A DNA stretch of 64,000 bases from Mesorhizobium sp. LMG 17147. Lineage in GTDB: Bacteria; Pseudomonadota; Alphaproteobacteria; Rhizobiales; Rhizobiaceae. Under the pieces are notes generated by a model. That model had not been told where the DNA came from. It was given only the letters and a program-made list of their open reading frames with translations, and did no database searches. A program made the translations under genes and the position numbers. Location of the stretch: the NCBI RefSeq assembly GCF_024297145.1, contig NZ_JANCTC010000004.1, positions 301,481-365,480 of the forward strand. The letters are read 5' to 3'. This document shows positions 43,326 to 52,348 of this stretch, one piece after another (within the stretch, counting starts at the first letter, position 1; each line of letters opens with the position of its first letter).

Positions 43326-44729
43326 TCAGTGCCTCGCGACGGCCATCGCACTGTTGCGCGAAAGCCAGAACGGCGGCAGGAACGCCGGGATGTTGGAAAA
43401 CGGCAGCACTTCCGGCTTCAGTCTTATGCCAAGCACGTCGGTCATGAAGGCGCGGCGCGCCTCGATGCGGCGCCAGGCTTCGGGATAGCGCGCGGCGATC
43501 TCTTCGCGCAGCGCGTCGTCTGCCAACGCGATGCCGTCCTCGATGTTGGTGGTGAAATAATCGGTGCCGGTCGCCGGGATGATGTCGACCTGCAAGGCCA
43601 TGCCCGACCTCAATCTGATGTCGGAGCCGGAAAATACCGGCGAATGCATCCATTCGTCGATATGGATGAGATGGCCGGGATTGAGCGACACGCCGAAGAA
43701 CGGATCGCCGATCCGGTCGTGCACCGCTTGCCACAGCGCGCCGCTGGGAACGCCGATGCCGACCGTCTCGTACCAGTCGACGACGGCGCAGAAATAGGGC
43801 GCGACCAGTTTCTCGACATAGTCCTGGATGCCCCTCGGAAGCTCGGCCGCGTCCTCGACCAGAAAACCGGCGCGGGCGTTGAGCGAGCCCTGGATGCCAT
43901 AGGCCATGGTGATCGGGTCGCCGCGTTTGATGACGTCGAGACGGGGGCTCGGCAAGCCATAGGCTGCGCGCCTGCCGGCCGACAGCATCGGGTGACAGCA
44001 TTGCGGCAGCCCGTTGATGCCCATCAGCCGCGCCGCCTGCAATTCGGTCATGCCGGGTTCGATGACCTGTAGGACATTGCGCAGGCCTTGCGAGGAATAG
44101 GTCGCGGCGAATTCGAATGCGGCCAGCTGGTCGGCCTCGTTGATGGCGCGCAGGCCGTCGGCAGGGTTCATCAAAAGGTTCGCGGCGTTGACGATCACGC
44201 CCCTGTCGCCGGCAAGCGTGCGTAGCGTGTCGGCGATGAAGGACGGCAGGTCGAGCGTCGTTTCGCCCAAACCGGTATCGCCGGCGCCGAACGGTTTCCA
44301 GCCGATGGCGCCGATGCGCTGGCCGGCTTTCAGGCCGCAATCGGCAAGAATGTTGGGAAGCGCCTGCGAGCGGTCGCGCAGCTGCGCCGGCAGCGAAAAG
44401 GTCTGGTAGAGCACGCGCTCGTACGGCCCGTCGCAGATCTCGGCATAGCCCCAGCCCTCATTGCCGACCAGCAGTTTTGGCGGCTTGCCGGGAACGATGA
44501 CCAGCAGCGTCTCCTCGAAGCGCGGATCGTAGCCGCAGAGATAGGCGACATTGGCGGCATGTTCGCGGTCGCCATAGACGACGAACGCGTCGAACCCCGC
44601 TTCGCCGCCGCGTGCAACCAGTGCCGCGATGCGGGCCTCATAGGTGGCGCGCGGGACCAGCGGCATCACCGTCGGCTCGCCGAACTCCGGCAGCGACACG
44701 GTTTTCTGGGCCACCGATGCGACAGGCAT
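43326..44729 (-). CDS. M24-family (pita-bread) peptidase-like protein
   Basis: A 467-residue protein with a creatinase-like N-domain (about 25-190) and an M24 C-domain. The usual metal ligands are poorly conserved: the two Asp motif region reads PITMAYGIQGSLNARAGFLVEDA, GHLIHIDEW keeps a His, the GMxxxxEP motif reads GMALQVDIIP, and IEDGIALAD keeps the last Glu. It may be a non-metallo or altered M24 enzyme, as creatinase is. The family otherwise acts on Xaa-Pro or small amide substrates. It is divergent from ilvA. Confidence 0.8.
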   Translation of the reverse strand: MPVASVAQKTVSLPEFGEPTVMPLVPRATYEARIAALVARGGEAGFDAFVVYGDREHAANVAYLCGYDPRFEETLLVIVPGKPPKLLVGNEGWGYAEICDGPYERVLYQTFSLPAQLRDRSQALPNILADCGLKAGQRIGAIGWKPFGAGDTGLGETTLDLPSFIADTLRTLAGDRGVIVNAANLLMNPADGLRAINEADQLAAFEFAATYSSQGLRNVLQVIEPGMTELQAARLMGINGLPQCCHPMLSAGRRAAYGLPSPRLDVIKRGDPITMAYGIQGSLNARAGFLVEDAAELPRGIQDYVEKLVAPYFCAVVDWYETVGIGVPSGALWQAVHDRIGDPFFGVSLNPGHLIHIDEWMHSPVFSGSDIRLRSGMALQVDIIPATGTDYFTTNIEDGIALADDALREEIAARYPEAWRRIEARRAFMTDVLGIRLKPEVLPFSNIPAFLPPFWLSRNSAMAVARH

Positions 44730-44856
44730 GAATAGACGCTCCTAACGGCCAACGAGGTTTTGGGAACACCCTTTCAGGGTGGCCGGACAATGGCTTCGTG
44801 AAGCCGGATATGCAATAGCGTGGCCGAATTCGGCTAGCCTGTGGGGTGCTCTTGCC

Positions 44857-46113
44857 ATGACCAGTTTCTCCTCTCGCGTCGCTGCCGCCGCTGCCGCGAT
44901 CCGCGAGATCTTTCCGGAAACGCCGCTGCAGGAAAACGACTATCTGTCGAAGAAGAGCGGCGCGCGGGTGCTGCTGAAGCGCGAGGACCTGACGCCGGTG
45001 CGCTCCTACAAGATCCGCGGCGCCTTCAACTTCTTCCGCAAGACGCTTGCCGCCGGCAATGCTGCCGAGCTGTTCGTCTGCGCCTCGGCCGGCAATCACG
45101 CGCAGGGCTTTGCCTTCGTCTGCCGCCATTTCGGCAAAAATGGCGTCGTCTTCATGCCGGTGACCACGCCGCAGCAGAAGATCGACAAGACGCGGCTGTT
45201 CGGCGGCGAGTTCGTCGAGATCAGGCTGGTCGGCGATTTTTTCGACGACTGCTACCGCGCGGCACTCGAATTCACCGAAACTGCCGGCGCGCACATGGTG
45301 CCGCCTTTCGACCACAAGGACATCATCGAAGGGCAGGCGACGGTCGCCTACGAGATATCAGGCCAGATGCCCGGCGCGCGCATGGCTGATATCGTCATGC
45401 TGCCGGTCGGCGGCGGCGGCCTGGCCGCCGGCGTCACCCATTATTTCGCCGACCAGCTGCGTGAAACACGTTTCGTCTTTTGCGAGCCGGCCGGCGCCCC
45501 GAGCCTGAGCGAGAGCCTTGCCGCCGGAAAGCGGGTCAAGCTCGCCAAGGTCGACAATTTCGTCGACGGCGCGGCCGTGGCCGAGATCGGCCGCGAGCCG
45601 TTGCGCCACCTCAAGGAGTTTGCTGCCGATGCAGTGCGGCTGATCCCGGAAAACCGGCTCTGCGCGACCATGATCGAAATGCTCAATGTCGAAGGCGTCG
45701 TGCTCGAGCCGGCCGGTGCGCTGGCGATCGATGCGCTCAAGGATTTTTCCAAAAAGGAAATCAGGGGCAAGACCATCGTCGCCGTGGTGTCGGGCGGCAA
45801 TTTCGATTTCGAGCGGCTGCCGGATGTGAAGGAACGGGCGCTGCGCTTCGAGGGCTTGAAGAAATACTTCATCATCCGCTTTCCGCAGCGGCCCGGCGCG
45901 TTGCGCGATTTCCTCGAATTGCTAGGCCCCGACGATGACATCGCCCGCTTCGAATATCTGAAGAAATCGGCGCGCAATTTCGGCTCGGTGCTGATCGGCA
46001 TCGAAACCAAGGACCGCCGCAATTTCGACCTGCTCAAGGCGAATTTCGACGCCGAGAGCGTCCACTACCAGGACATCACCGACAACGAGACACTTGCCGG
46101 GTTCATCATATGA
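44857..46113 (+). CDS. ilvA: threonine ammonia-lyase (threonine dehydratase)
   Basis: A 418-residue fold-type II PLP enzyme making 2-oxobutyrate from threonine, the entry to isoleucine synthesis. VRSYKIRGAFNF carries PLP Lys52, SAGNHAQG (77-84) is the substrate loop and VGGGGLAAG the phosphate-binding loop. A single ACT-like regulatory domain follows from about 330 (YFIIRFPQRPGALRDFLELLG), matching the short biosynthetic form and implying isoleucine feedback. The start at 44857 is preferred over an upstream ATG that adds 26 residues. The DUF1697 gene overlaps its stop by 4 nt. Confidence 0.94.
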   Translation: MTSFSSRVAAAAAAIREIFPETPLQENDYLSKKSGARVLLKREDLTPVRSYKIRGAFNFFRKTLAAGNAAELFVCASAGNHAQGFAFVCRHFGKNGVVFMPVTTPQQKIDKTRLFGGEFVEIRLVGDFFDDCYRAALEFTETAGAHMVPPFDHKDIIEGQATVAYEISGQMPGARMADIVMLPVGGGGLAAGVTHYFADQLRETRFVFCEPAGAPSLSESLAAGKRVKLAKVDNFVDGAAVAEIGREPLRHLKEFAADAVRLIPENRLCATMIEMLNVEGVVLEPAGALAIDALKDFSKKEIRGKTIVAVVSGGNFDFERLPDVKERALRFEGLKKYFIIRFPQRPGALRDFLELLGPDDDIARFEYLKKSARNFGSVLIGIETKDRRNFDLLKANFDAESVHYQDITDNETLAGFII

Positions 46114-46682
46114 GAAGCAACGATCTTCCGAACGCTCCGGCGAACGTTTTTATCGCGCTGTTTTCCGGCATCAATGTCGGCGGCAATCGCATCGTCAAGA
46201 TGGCGGAACTCAGGTCATTTTTTGAGCAGCTCGGCTTCTCCGATGTCGCCACCTATGTGCAGAGCGGCAACGCCGTGTTCCGGTCGTCAGACGGCGATGC
46301 GGCGATGCTGACCAGGCGGCTGGAAGCGGAATTCGAGAAGAAATGGGGCTTCCATTCGCGCATCATGGTGCGCGATCTCGGCTGGCTCGAGCGGCTGGCG
46401 GCGGACAATCCCTATCCGGAAGTGGCCGGCGAGCCGACCAAGCTGCATGCTTATGCGCTGGAGCGCCGGCCGACCGCCGAGGAGGTGGCCCGTCTGGCGG
46501 AAAAATGCACCGGGCCCGAACGCTTCGAGATCAAGGGCGACGTGCTCTACCTGCATGCGCCCGACGGCCTCGGCAAATCGGTCTTTGCCAATCTCATCCC
46601 GCGCGTTCTGAAGGTGCACTGCACGGCGCGCAACTGGCGCACCGTGCTGATGCTGCTCGAGATGGCCAAGGCCCGCGGTTAA
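46110..46682 (+). CDS. DUF1697 family protein
   Basis: A 190-residue protein matching DUF1697: FIALFSGINVGGNRIVKMAELR, LGFSDVATYVQSGNAVF, then the closing TARNWRTVLMLLEM. The family is widespread, cytoplasmic and of unknown function, with a fold of two similar halves. Its ATG overlaps the ilvA stop (ATGA), so translation is coupled, but a functional link to isoleucine synthesis is not established. The gene converges on DUF2218, with stops 8 nt apart. Confidence 0.9.
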   Translation: MRSNDLPNAPANVFIALFSGINVGGNRIVKMAELRSFFEQLGFSDVATYVQSGNAVFRSSDGDAAMLTRRLEAEFEKKWGFHSRIMVRDLGWLERLAADNPYPEVAGEPTKLHAYALERRPTAEEVARLAEKCTGPERFEIKGDVLYLHAPDGLGKSVFANLIPRVLKVHCTARNWRTVLMLLEMAKARG

Positions 46683-46690
46683 CAGGTCGT

Positions 46691-46984
46691 CTACGCGGCC
46701 GGAGCGCGTTTCCAGTCGAATGCCAGCTCTTCACGGAAGGCGAAGCGCTTGATGTGCTCGGCGACGACCGTTTCCAGGCGCTCGAGCGAGCCAGCTTCAT
46801 CGGTCGTCACCGCAATGTGCAGCGCAGCCGGGTCCGCATCGAGAACCGTGCGGCCGAGCGTCAGATCGATGGTGCCGTGGTTCGGGTCGAATTCGACGGG
46901 AAACTTGTGCGCCCAATGTTTGCACAGCTGCTGCAGATAGCGGCTGGCATGTTCGGTGGCGACGTCGACATGGCTGGCCGGCAT
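46691..46984 (-). CDS. DUF2218 family protein
   Basis: A 97-residue protein. The motif YLQQLCKHWAHKFPVEFDPNHGTIDL is the DUF2218 hallmark; conserved His and Cys residues in it suggest a metal or redox role, which is not proven. Members are often encoded near iron-siderophore genes, but none is seen here. GGAGAATTC precedes the ATG. It is a short cytoplasmic protein, 78 bp downstream of the glyoxalase gene on the same strand. Confidence 0.88.
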   Translation of the reverse strand: MPASHVDVATEHASRYLQQLCKHWAHKFPVEFDPNHGTIDLTLGRTVLDADPAALHIAVTTDEAGSLERLETVVAEHIKRFAFREELAFDWKRAPAA

Positions 46985-47062
46985 GAATGAATTCTCCTTG
47001 GGAAGGCGGACGCGAAAACCGAACCGGGGCCCGCCTGCGTCCGCTCAAGATAGCGTGATCGG

Positions 47063-47503
47063 TTACCAGCTGCCGGTGTTCGGCATCGACGCCCACGGCT
47101 CGGCCTTCGGCTTGGCCGGACCTTTCTGCAACAGCTCGATCGAGATGCCGTCCGGCGATTTGACGAACGCCATGTTGCCGTCGCGCGGCGGCCGGTTGAT
47201 GGTAACGCCATTGTCCATCAGCCGCTGGCAGGTGGCGTAGATGTCGTCGACCTCATAGGCAAGATGGCCGAAATTGCGGCCGCCCTTGTAGTCTTCCGGG
47301 TCCCAATTGTAGGTCAGCTCGATCAGCGGCGCCTTTTCGGAGATGCCGCTCTGCTCGTCTTCGGTCGCGGCGAGGAAGATCAGCGTGTAGCGGCCCTGCT
47401 CGTTTTCATGGCGGCGCACTTCCTTGAGGCCAAGCTTGTTGCAGTAGAAATCGAGCGAAGCATCGATGTCGGCGATGCGGACCATGGTGTGCAGATAGCG
47501 CAT
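47063..47503 (-). CDS. gloA: glyoxalase I (lactoylglutathione lyase)
   Basis: A 146-residue VOC enzyme converting the methylglyoxal-glutathione hemithioacetal to S-lactoylglutathione. Metal ligands are seen in LHTMVRI (His), LIELTYNWD (Glu), FGHLAYEV (His) and SIELLQK (Glu). It is of the short, Ni/Co-type length. AAGGAGGAAATC precedes the ATG. An 11-bp perfect hairpin ends inside that ribosome binding site, so expression may be controlled at the RNA or operator level. Longer in-frame starts run through the hairpin. Confidence 0.94.
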   Translation of the reverse strand: MRYLHTMVRIADIDASLDFYCNKLGLKEVRRHENEQGRYTLIFLAATEDEQSGISEKAPLIELTYNWDPEDYKGGRNFGHLAYEVDDIYATCQRLMDNGVTINRPPRDGNMAFVKSPDGISIELLQKGPAKPKAEPWASMPNTGSW

Positions 47504-47512
47504 GATTTCCTC

Positions 47513-47540
47513 CTTATGTTGCGTTGCGGCGCAACATAAG
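47513..47540. promoter_or_regulatory. perfect 11-bp inverted repeat at gloA ribosome binding site
   Basis: Arms 47513-47523 and 47530-47540 are exact inverse copies around a 6-nt loop. In the gloA mRNA the 3' arm ends in the first three bases of the AAGGAGG ribosome binding site. It could be a translation-controlling hairpin or a DNA operator. Confidence 0.65.
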
Positions 47541-47718
47541 GGCGGCCCGGCCAAAGGGCAATCGGCCACGCTTGCCGGCGCCGGCAAACGGCAAATCCGC
47601 TATTCCTGTACGGAACCGTGAAAAAAGGCACGTCAGGTCTTGCACACACCGGAAGCCGCGGTGTTAATCTGATACCAAGAATCAGTTGCAGTGTTTCTTG
47701 AAAAAAGGGGGCGTTCTT

Positions 47719-48315
47719 ATGGGGGAAAAGGCCTCTTTCATGGGGCGGGACGGGGCCGGTAACGATGCGTTGAAGCGGGATGAGAGCGCCGATACGGCCG
47801 ATCTCGTCGAAATCGCCGGCGCCATCAAATGGTTCGACGTGGCCAAGGGCTACGGTTTCATCCTTCCCGATGATGGTACTTCGGGCGACATCCTCCTCCA
47901 CGTGACATGCCTTCGAAAGGACGGTTTTCAGACCGCGCTTGAAGGCGCCCGCGTCGTCTGCCTGGTCAAGCAGGGCGAGCGTGGGCTGCAGGCCTTCCGC
48001 GTGCTCTCGATGGATGTCACCACGGCGATCCATCCGGCAGAGATGCAGGAGCAGCGCACCCATGTCGCGGTGACGCCGGAAAGCGGCCTCGAACGGGCGC
48101 TGGTGAAATGGTTCAACCGCACCAAAGGGTTCGGCTTTCTGACCCGGGGCGAGGGCACCGAGGATATTTTCGTCCACATGGAGACGCTGCGCCGCTACGG
48201 CATCACCGAACTCCGCCCGGGCCAGGTGGTGCTGGTCCGCTTCGGGCGCGGCGACAAAGGCCTTATGGCTGCCGAAATTCACCCCGATATGGGTACCTTG
48301 CCGGTCTCGCATTAG
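47719..48315 (+). CDS. double cold-shock-domain protein
   Basis: A 198-residue protein with two cold-shock domains. The first (about 30-95) reads [20 protein letters not shown], the second (about 125-195) reads [20 protein letters not shown]. Both keep the RNP1 (KGYGFI, KGFGFL) and RNP2-like (ILLHVT, IFVHME) nucleic-acid-binding motifs. Between them is an acidic-Gln linker. Such two-domain CSPs occur in Rhizobiales as RNA chaperones. The start at 47719 follows AAAAAAGGGGG. A DUF192 gene follows 19 nt later, probably in one transcript. Confidence 0.92.
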   Translation: MGEKASFMGRDGAGNDALKRDESADTADLVEIAGAIKWFDVAKGYGFILPDDGTSGDILLHVTCLRKDGFQTALEGARVVCLVKQGERGLQAFRVLSMDVTTAIHPAEMQEQRTHVAVTPESGLERALVKWFNRTKGFGFLTRGEGTEDIFVHMETLRRYGITELRPGQVVLVRFGRGDKGLMAAEIHPDMGTLPVSH

Positions 48316-48334
48316 TTCCGGTCGAGGATTTCAT

Positions 48335-48898
48335 ATGGCTCACAGGAACCGGCTGACGGCGGGCGCGCTCTGCGCCGGGATTTTCCTCATCGTCGCCGCA
48401 AGCGCCTTCTTCTATTTTCAGCAACCGAGTTCGGCCGACGGCAAGGCGATGATCCTTCCCGTCGACCCGGCGCCGCTGGTCGCGGTGACGAAGGCCGGCG
48501 AGCGTTCTTTCTCCGTCGAAATTGCCGACACGCCCGCCGAGCGCGAGGCCGGCCTGATGTTCCGCCGGCACATGGCCGACAATCACGGCATGCTGTTCGT
48601 GTTCGGTGCGCCGCAGGATGTGAGCTTCTGGATGAAGAACACGCCGATGCCGCTCGACCTGATCTTCGTCGGCCAGGACGGCCGGATCCGGGCGATCAAG
48701 CAGGGCGAGCCGCAGTCTGAGGCGATCATCTCGCCGGACGAGCCGGTGCGCTTCGTGCTCGAGCTCAAGGCAGGCACAGCCGCCAAAAAGGGCATTAAGG
48801 ACGGCGACCTGCTGCGCCATCCGGCCATCGGCACGGCGCCGGGGCCGGCCATGCTGCCGCCCGACAAGGGCGACGCGCCGAGTGTCGATTCCGACTGA
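48335..48898 (+). CDS. DUF192 family exported protein
   Basis: A 187-residue protein with one N-terminal membrane/signal segment (about 9-28) and a DUF192 domain: VEIADTPAEREAGLMFRRHMADNHGMLFVF, then SFWMKNTPMPLDLIFVGQDGRI. DUF192 is a periplasmic beta-fold of unknown function, widely conserved. The C-terminus is Pro/Gly/Asp-rich. It sits between the cold-shock gene and a hydrolase gene (24 nt downstream), forming a three-gene unit on the plus strand. Confidence 0.88.
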   Translation: MAHRNRLTAGALCAGIFLIVAASAFFYFQQPSSADGKAMILPVDPAPLVAVTKAGERSFSVEIADTPAEREAGLMFRRHMADNHGMLFVFGAPQDVSFWMKNTPMPLDLIFVGQDGRIRAIKQGEPQSEAIISPDEPVRFVLELKAGTAAKKGIKDGDLLRHPAIGTAPGPAMLPPDKGDAPSVDSD

Positions 48899-48922
48899 AC
48901 GAACGGGCAGGATCTTCGGCCG

Positions 48923-49690
48923 ATGCAGTTCTTCTCCCATGATGGTTTCGACCTTGCTTTCCTTGATCGCCAACCGGCATCGGGGCAGGGCGATCCGGTG
49001 CTGATGATCCACGGCTTTGCCTCGAGCCATTACGTCAACTGGGTGTCGCCCGGCTGGTTCAAGACGCTGAACGATGCCGGCTACCGTGCGATCGCCTTCG
49101 ACAATCGCGGCCATGGCTCGTCGTCGAAGAGCTATGACGAAGCCGACTACACGCCGGCAAAAATGGCGTCCGACGCGGCAGCTCTTTTGACCCATCTCGG
49201 CATCGAACGCGCGCATGTCATGGGTTATTCGATGGGCGCGCGCATATCGGCCTTCCTGGCGCTCTCCGACCCGGAGAAGGTGGCGACGCTGGTCTTCGGC
49301 GGTCTCGGCATCGGCATGGTCGACGGCGTCGGCGACTGGGATCCGATAGCCGACGCCCTTCTGGCTGACGATCCGGTAGGCACCAGCGATCCGCGCGGCC
49401 GCTCGTTCCGCGCCTTCGCCGATCAGACCCGCAGCGATCGCCGCGCGCTCGCCGCCTGCATCGCCACCTCGCGCGAATTGCTGAGCGAGGCCGACATTGT
49501 CCGCATTGCCCAGCCGACGCTGATCGCCGTCGGCACCAAGGACGACATCGGCGGCTCGCCGGATGAACTCGCCGCTCTGATGCCCAACGCCAGGGCTTTT
49601 CACATCGAAGGCCGCGACCATATGCTGGCGGTCGGCGACAAGACCTTCAAGCAGCGCGTGCTGGAGTTTTATGCCGAGCATCCGCTTTGA
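48923..49690 (+). CDS. alpha/beta-fold hydrolase
   Basis: A 255-residue cytoplasmic hydrolase. HGFASS (30-35) forms the oxyanion hole, GYSMGA (101-106) carries nucleophile Ser103, an acid lies in GTKDDIGG and a His in GRDHMLA. No signal peptide. The family includes esterases, lactonases and dehalogenase-like enzymes, and the substrate cannot be inferred. It is the third gene of the cold-shock/DUF192 unit and ends 134 bp before a membrane-protein gene. Confidence 0.88.
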   Translation: MQFFSHDGFDLAFLDRQPASGQGDPVLMIHGFASSHYVNWVSPGWFKTLNDAGYRAIAFDNRGHGSSSKSYDEADYTPAKMASDAAALLTHLGIERAHVMGYSMGARISAFLALSDPEKVATLVFGGLGIGMVDGVGDWDPIADALLADDPVGTSDPRGRSFRAFADQTRSDRRALAACIATSRELLSEADIVRIAQPTLIAVGTKDDIGGSPDELAALMPNARAFHIEGRDHMLAVGDKTFKQRVLEFYAEHPL

Positions 49691-49824
49691 TGGACGGCTC
49701 CCGAAGCGGCCATTGCGCCTGAGGCTGGGGTCCTTAGCGGTTTTGCAACGATACAGGAGTAAATAAGCGCGACGTGTGGATCGGTTCAAACCCGCCATGC
49801 GCTGAACGGAGGGCAGGGGGTATC

Positions 49825-50196
49825 ATGGCACAATGGGGAAGGACCGACGCCGCTTTGCTGGGCGTCATTGCAAAAAGCAGGTTCGGCGAATGGTCCGTCG
49901 TACTAGCGCTGGCTGCATTAGCGGCAGGGGCGATGGCGATCACCGCGTTGATAGCAATGCCGAGCGACGCGTCTCCACTGCTCCAGAACAGTGCGACGGG
50001 CTTCTTCGCTGCGGTATTTTTTCTGGCCGGGCCTGTGGCACATCTTACGGGAGTGGTCTTCGGGTTGATGGCCGTTGGTCGCCCAAACGACAATCGTGTG
50101 CTCGGCCTGGCTGGCATCGTGGTCAATGGTGCGTCGCTGGCGGCTGGGGTGTTCATGTTGTGGGGAATGGCATCGACTTTTGGCGCATTCACCTGA
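49825..50196 (+). CDS. small membrane protein
   Basis: A 123-residue protein with three predicted membrane segments (about 25-45, 60-82 and 95-118). I do not recognise a family. AGGGGGTATC precedes the ATG at 49825; an upstream in-frame ATG would add 17 residues. The sequence ends in GVFMLWGMASTFGAFT. It is an inner-membrane protein of unknown role, converging on the HD-domain gene. Confidence 0.72.
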   Translation: MAQWGRTDAALLGVIAKSRFGEWSVVLALAALAAGAMAITALIAMPSDASPLLQNSATGFFAAVFFLAGPVAHLTGVVFGLMAVGRPNDNRVLGLAGIVVNGASLAAGVFMLWGMASTFGAFT

Positions 50197-50238
50197 TTTC
50201 GGGCAAATATCCCGGACGCACGCGAGCGACGCGAACTA

Positions 50239-50850
50239 CTATCCGCCCGGGCCGTGCCCAAGCGCCTGGAGCGAGCGCGCCATGTTTTGCCGGGCCTGGG
50301 TTTCGAAGCGCCGGCGGAATTCCTCGCTGTGAAAGATATGCGGACGCGCGAGGAAGCCCTTTAGGACAGCGGCACGGCCGGCCCGCCACATAGGCTCGTC
50401 GACCCACTGGTATTCGCGGCGAACCGCCTGTTCGTAGGCGTCGAACACGTCGGGCGCGGCACCCAGGATCGCCAGGTCCGTGTCGAGGAACAGCGCCGCG
50501 TCACGAACGGAATGCTGGTCGCCGAGGGGCGGCAATTCGTGGCTGGCAGTTGCAGTGATCATCGCCGCGATGTGGCCGAGGCGTCGTGCGTCGGCGCGGC
50601 CGGCGAGCTTCTCCTCGGCAAGTGCGGCACTCCTCGCCTCATTGTCCTTGGCGCGGCTGTCGTAGATCGCGTCGTGGAACCAGATCGCCGCTTCGACTGC
50701 TTCAGGATCATGCAGCAATGCCTTGTAATCGTTGGCTAGCGCCAGCATCGCCTCGATATGGCCAAGGTCGTGGTAGTGGCGATCTTCGGCCGCATAGAGC
50801 GCGGAAAGCTCGAATTTCAGGGTCTCGTCGATCAAGGTTGCGTTTTCCAT
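50239..50850 (-). CDS. HD-domain phosphohydrolase-like protein
   Basis: A 203-residue predicted metal-dependent phosphohydrolase. RHYHDLGHIEAML and WFHDAIYDSRAKDNEARSAALA supply the His-Asp metal site, and TATASHEL and FLDTDLAILGA add further ligands. Rhizobial databases often give this family a misleading receptor-subunit name. The substrate is unknown. The ATG at 50850 is chosen; a TTG at 50871 would add seven residues. It is divergent from cysE with 158 bp between the starts. Confidence 0.8.
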   Translation of the reverse strand: MENATLIDETLKFELSALYAAEDRHYHDLGHIEAMLALANDYKALLHDPEAVEAAIWFHDAIYDSRAKDNEARSAALAEEKLAGRADARRLGHIAAMITATASHELPPLGDQHSVRDAALFLDTDLAILGAAPDVFDAYEQAVRREYQWVDEPMWRAGRAAVLKGFLARPHIFHSEEFRRRFETQARQNMARSLQALGHGPGG

Positions 50851-51008
50851 GGCTGCTTGAAATTCCGCCAACCAAATCCATTTGACGAAGCACTAAGGAA
50901 AATTGAGTTCACCCGTGCTATGATCTGGCTTATAGGTGCGGCCGGAGAATAGGCAAGCCGCCAACCGAGACAGTGGATGCCGAGACATTGGATGGCCGGA
51001 GACATCAG

Positions 51009-51857
51009 ATGAACAGCGTTACGATTTCTCGTCCCACCATGGTGCAGCCGGTAGATCCGATCTGGCGTTCGATTCGCGATGAAGCGATGGAAGCGGTCAA
51101 CCGCGATCCGCTGCTGGCGGCGTTCCTCTATTCGACCATCCTCAACCAGGAAAACCTGGAAGAAGCGGTCATTCACCGGCTGGCCGAGCGCCTCGCCCAC
51201 CAGGACATCGGCTCCGACCTCATTCGCCAGACATTCAAGGCAATGGCGGCCGACGACAAGGATTGGTCGACGACGGTGCGCGTCGACATCCAGGCCTATT
51301 ACGACCGCGATCCGGCCTGCGACCGCTTCATCATGCCGGTGCTCTACTTCAAGGGTTTTCATGCCATCCAGACGCACCGGCTTGCGCATTGGCTGTGGAA
51401 CCAGGGCCGCCAGGATTTCGCACTGTATCTGCAGAGCCGGTCGTCATCGGTGTTCCAGACCGACATCAATCCGGCTGCCCGCATCGGCAAGGGCATCTTC
51501 CTCGACCACGCCACCGGCCTCGTCGTCGGCCAGACGGCGGTGATCGAGGACGACGTGTCGATCCTGCACGGCGTCACGCTGGGCGGCACCGGCAAGGCCG
51601 GCGGCGACCGCCATCCCAAGATCCGCTACGGCGTGCTGATCGGCGCCGGCGCCAAGATCCTCGGCAACATCGAGATCGGCCATTGCTCGAAGATCGCGGC
51701 CGGCTCGGTGGTGCTGTCGCCGGTGCCGCACAACAAGACGGTTGCCGGCGTGCCGGCCCGCGTCGTCGGCGAGACCGGCTGTGATCAGCCGTCGCGGCAG
51801 ATGGACCAGCTGTTGCCATCGCAGACGATGGACCACGTCGTCAGCTTCGACATCTGA
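51009..51857 (+). CDS. cysE: serine O-acetyltransferase
   Basis: A 282-residue enzyme making O-acetylserine for cysteine synthesis. The helical N-terminal SATase domain spans about 15-150 and includes DPACDRFIMPVLYFKGFHAIQTHRLAHWLW. The C-terminal left-handed beta-helix of hexapeptide repeats runs about 155-250, with GIFLDHATGLVVGQTAVIEDDVSILHGVTLGGTGK holding the catalytic His and the acetyl-CoA loop. The long tail after SPVPHN probably binds the sulfhydrylase. GGAGACATCAG precedes the start. It is a single gene. Confidence 0.95.
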   Translation: MNSVTISRPTMVQPVDPIWRSIRDEAMEAVNRDPLLAAFLYSTILNQENLEEAVIHRLAERLAHQDIGSDLIRQTFKAMAADDKDWSTTVRVDIQAYYDRDPACDRFIMPVLYFKGFHAIQTHRLAHWLWNQGRQDFALYLQSRSSSVFQTDINPAARIGKGIFLDHATGLVVGQTAVIEDDVSILHGVTLGGTGKAGGDRHPKIRYGVLIGAGAKILGNIEIGHCSKIAAGSVVLSPVPHNKTVAGVPARVVGETGCDQPSRQMDQLLPSQTMDHVVSFDI

Positions 51858-51940
51858 GTGCTCGGGCAGGGGCTGAATTCCTGCCCCCTATGCCGGCTTG
51901 CCTTTACATGGCCATCGTCGACGTGCCAGAAGCGCGCTCA

Positions 51941-52046
51941 CCAATGCATATCGCCCAAAAGTGCCCAGCGGTTTTGGGATAGCGACATGGATGAAGCAAG
52001 ATTCAAAGCGCGTCGCATCGATCTCTTCAGACGCGACGCACTTTAG
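51941..52046 (+). repeat. Rhizobiales dispersed repeat, copy A
   Basis: It begins CCAATGCATATCGCCCAAAA, continues with an AGCGGTTTTGGGATA core and ends in a GCGTCGCAT...GCGACGCACTTTAG dyad. The same order occurs on the opposite strand at 57490-57582. It contains no gene. The DUF3126 gene starts 24 nt later. Confidence 0.75.
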
Positions 52047-52069
52047 CAAGCGACGATCGGAGAAGACTG

Positions 52070-52273
52070 TTGAAGCCGGACGAAATCAGAAAGCTGGACG
52101 CCTATTTCAAGCGCACCTTCCAGAACCCAAAACTCGAAGTGAAGGCGCGGCCGCGCAAGGAAGATTCGGCCGAGGTCTATGTCGGCGACGAGTTCCTCGG
52201 CATCGTCTTCAAGGACGAGGACGACGGGGACTATAATTTCTCGATGGCGATCCTCGACATCGATCTGGCCTGA
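52070..52273 (+). CDS. DUF3126 family protein
   Basis: A 67-residue protein matching DUF3126: KPDEIRKLDAYFKRTFQN, VKARPRKEDSAEVYVGDEFLGIVF, then DYNFSMAILDIDL. The start is TTG at 52070, supported by GGAGAAG upstream and the family's first residues; no ATG is available. It is a small cytoplasmic alphaproteobacterial protein of unknown function. Confidence 0.88.
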   Translation: MKPDEIRKLDAYFKRTFQNPKLEVKARPRKEDSAEVYVGDEFLGIVFKDEDDGDYNFSMAILDIDLA

Positions 52274-52348
52274 GCCGGAGATTTAGCTGGCCGCTACGCC
52301 TCAAGCGCAGCGGCGGTACGGAACCTTGCAAGACGCCGGCGGGACAGC

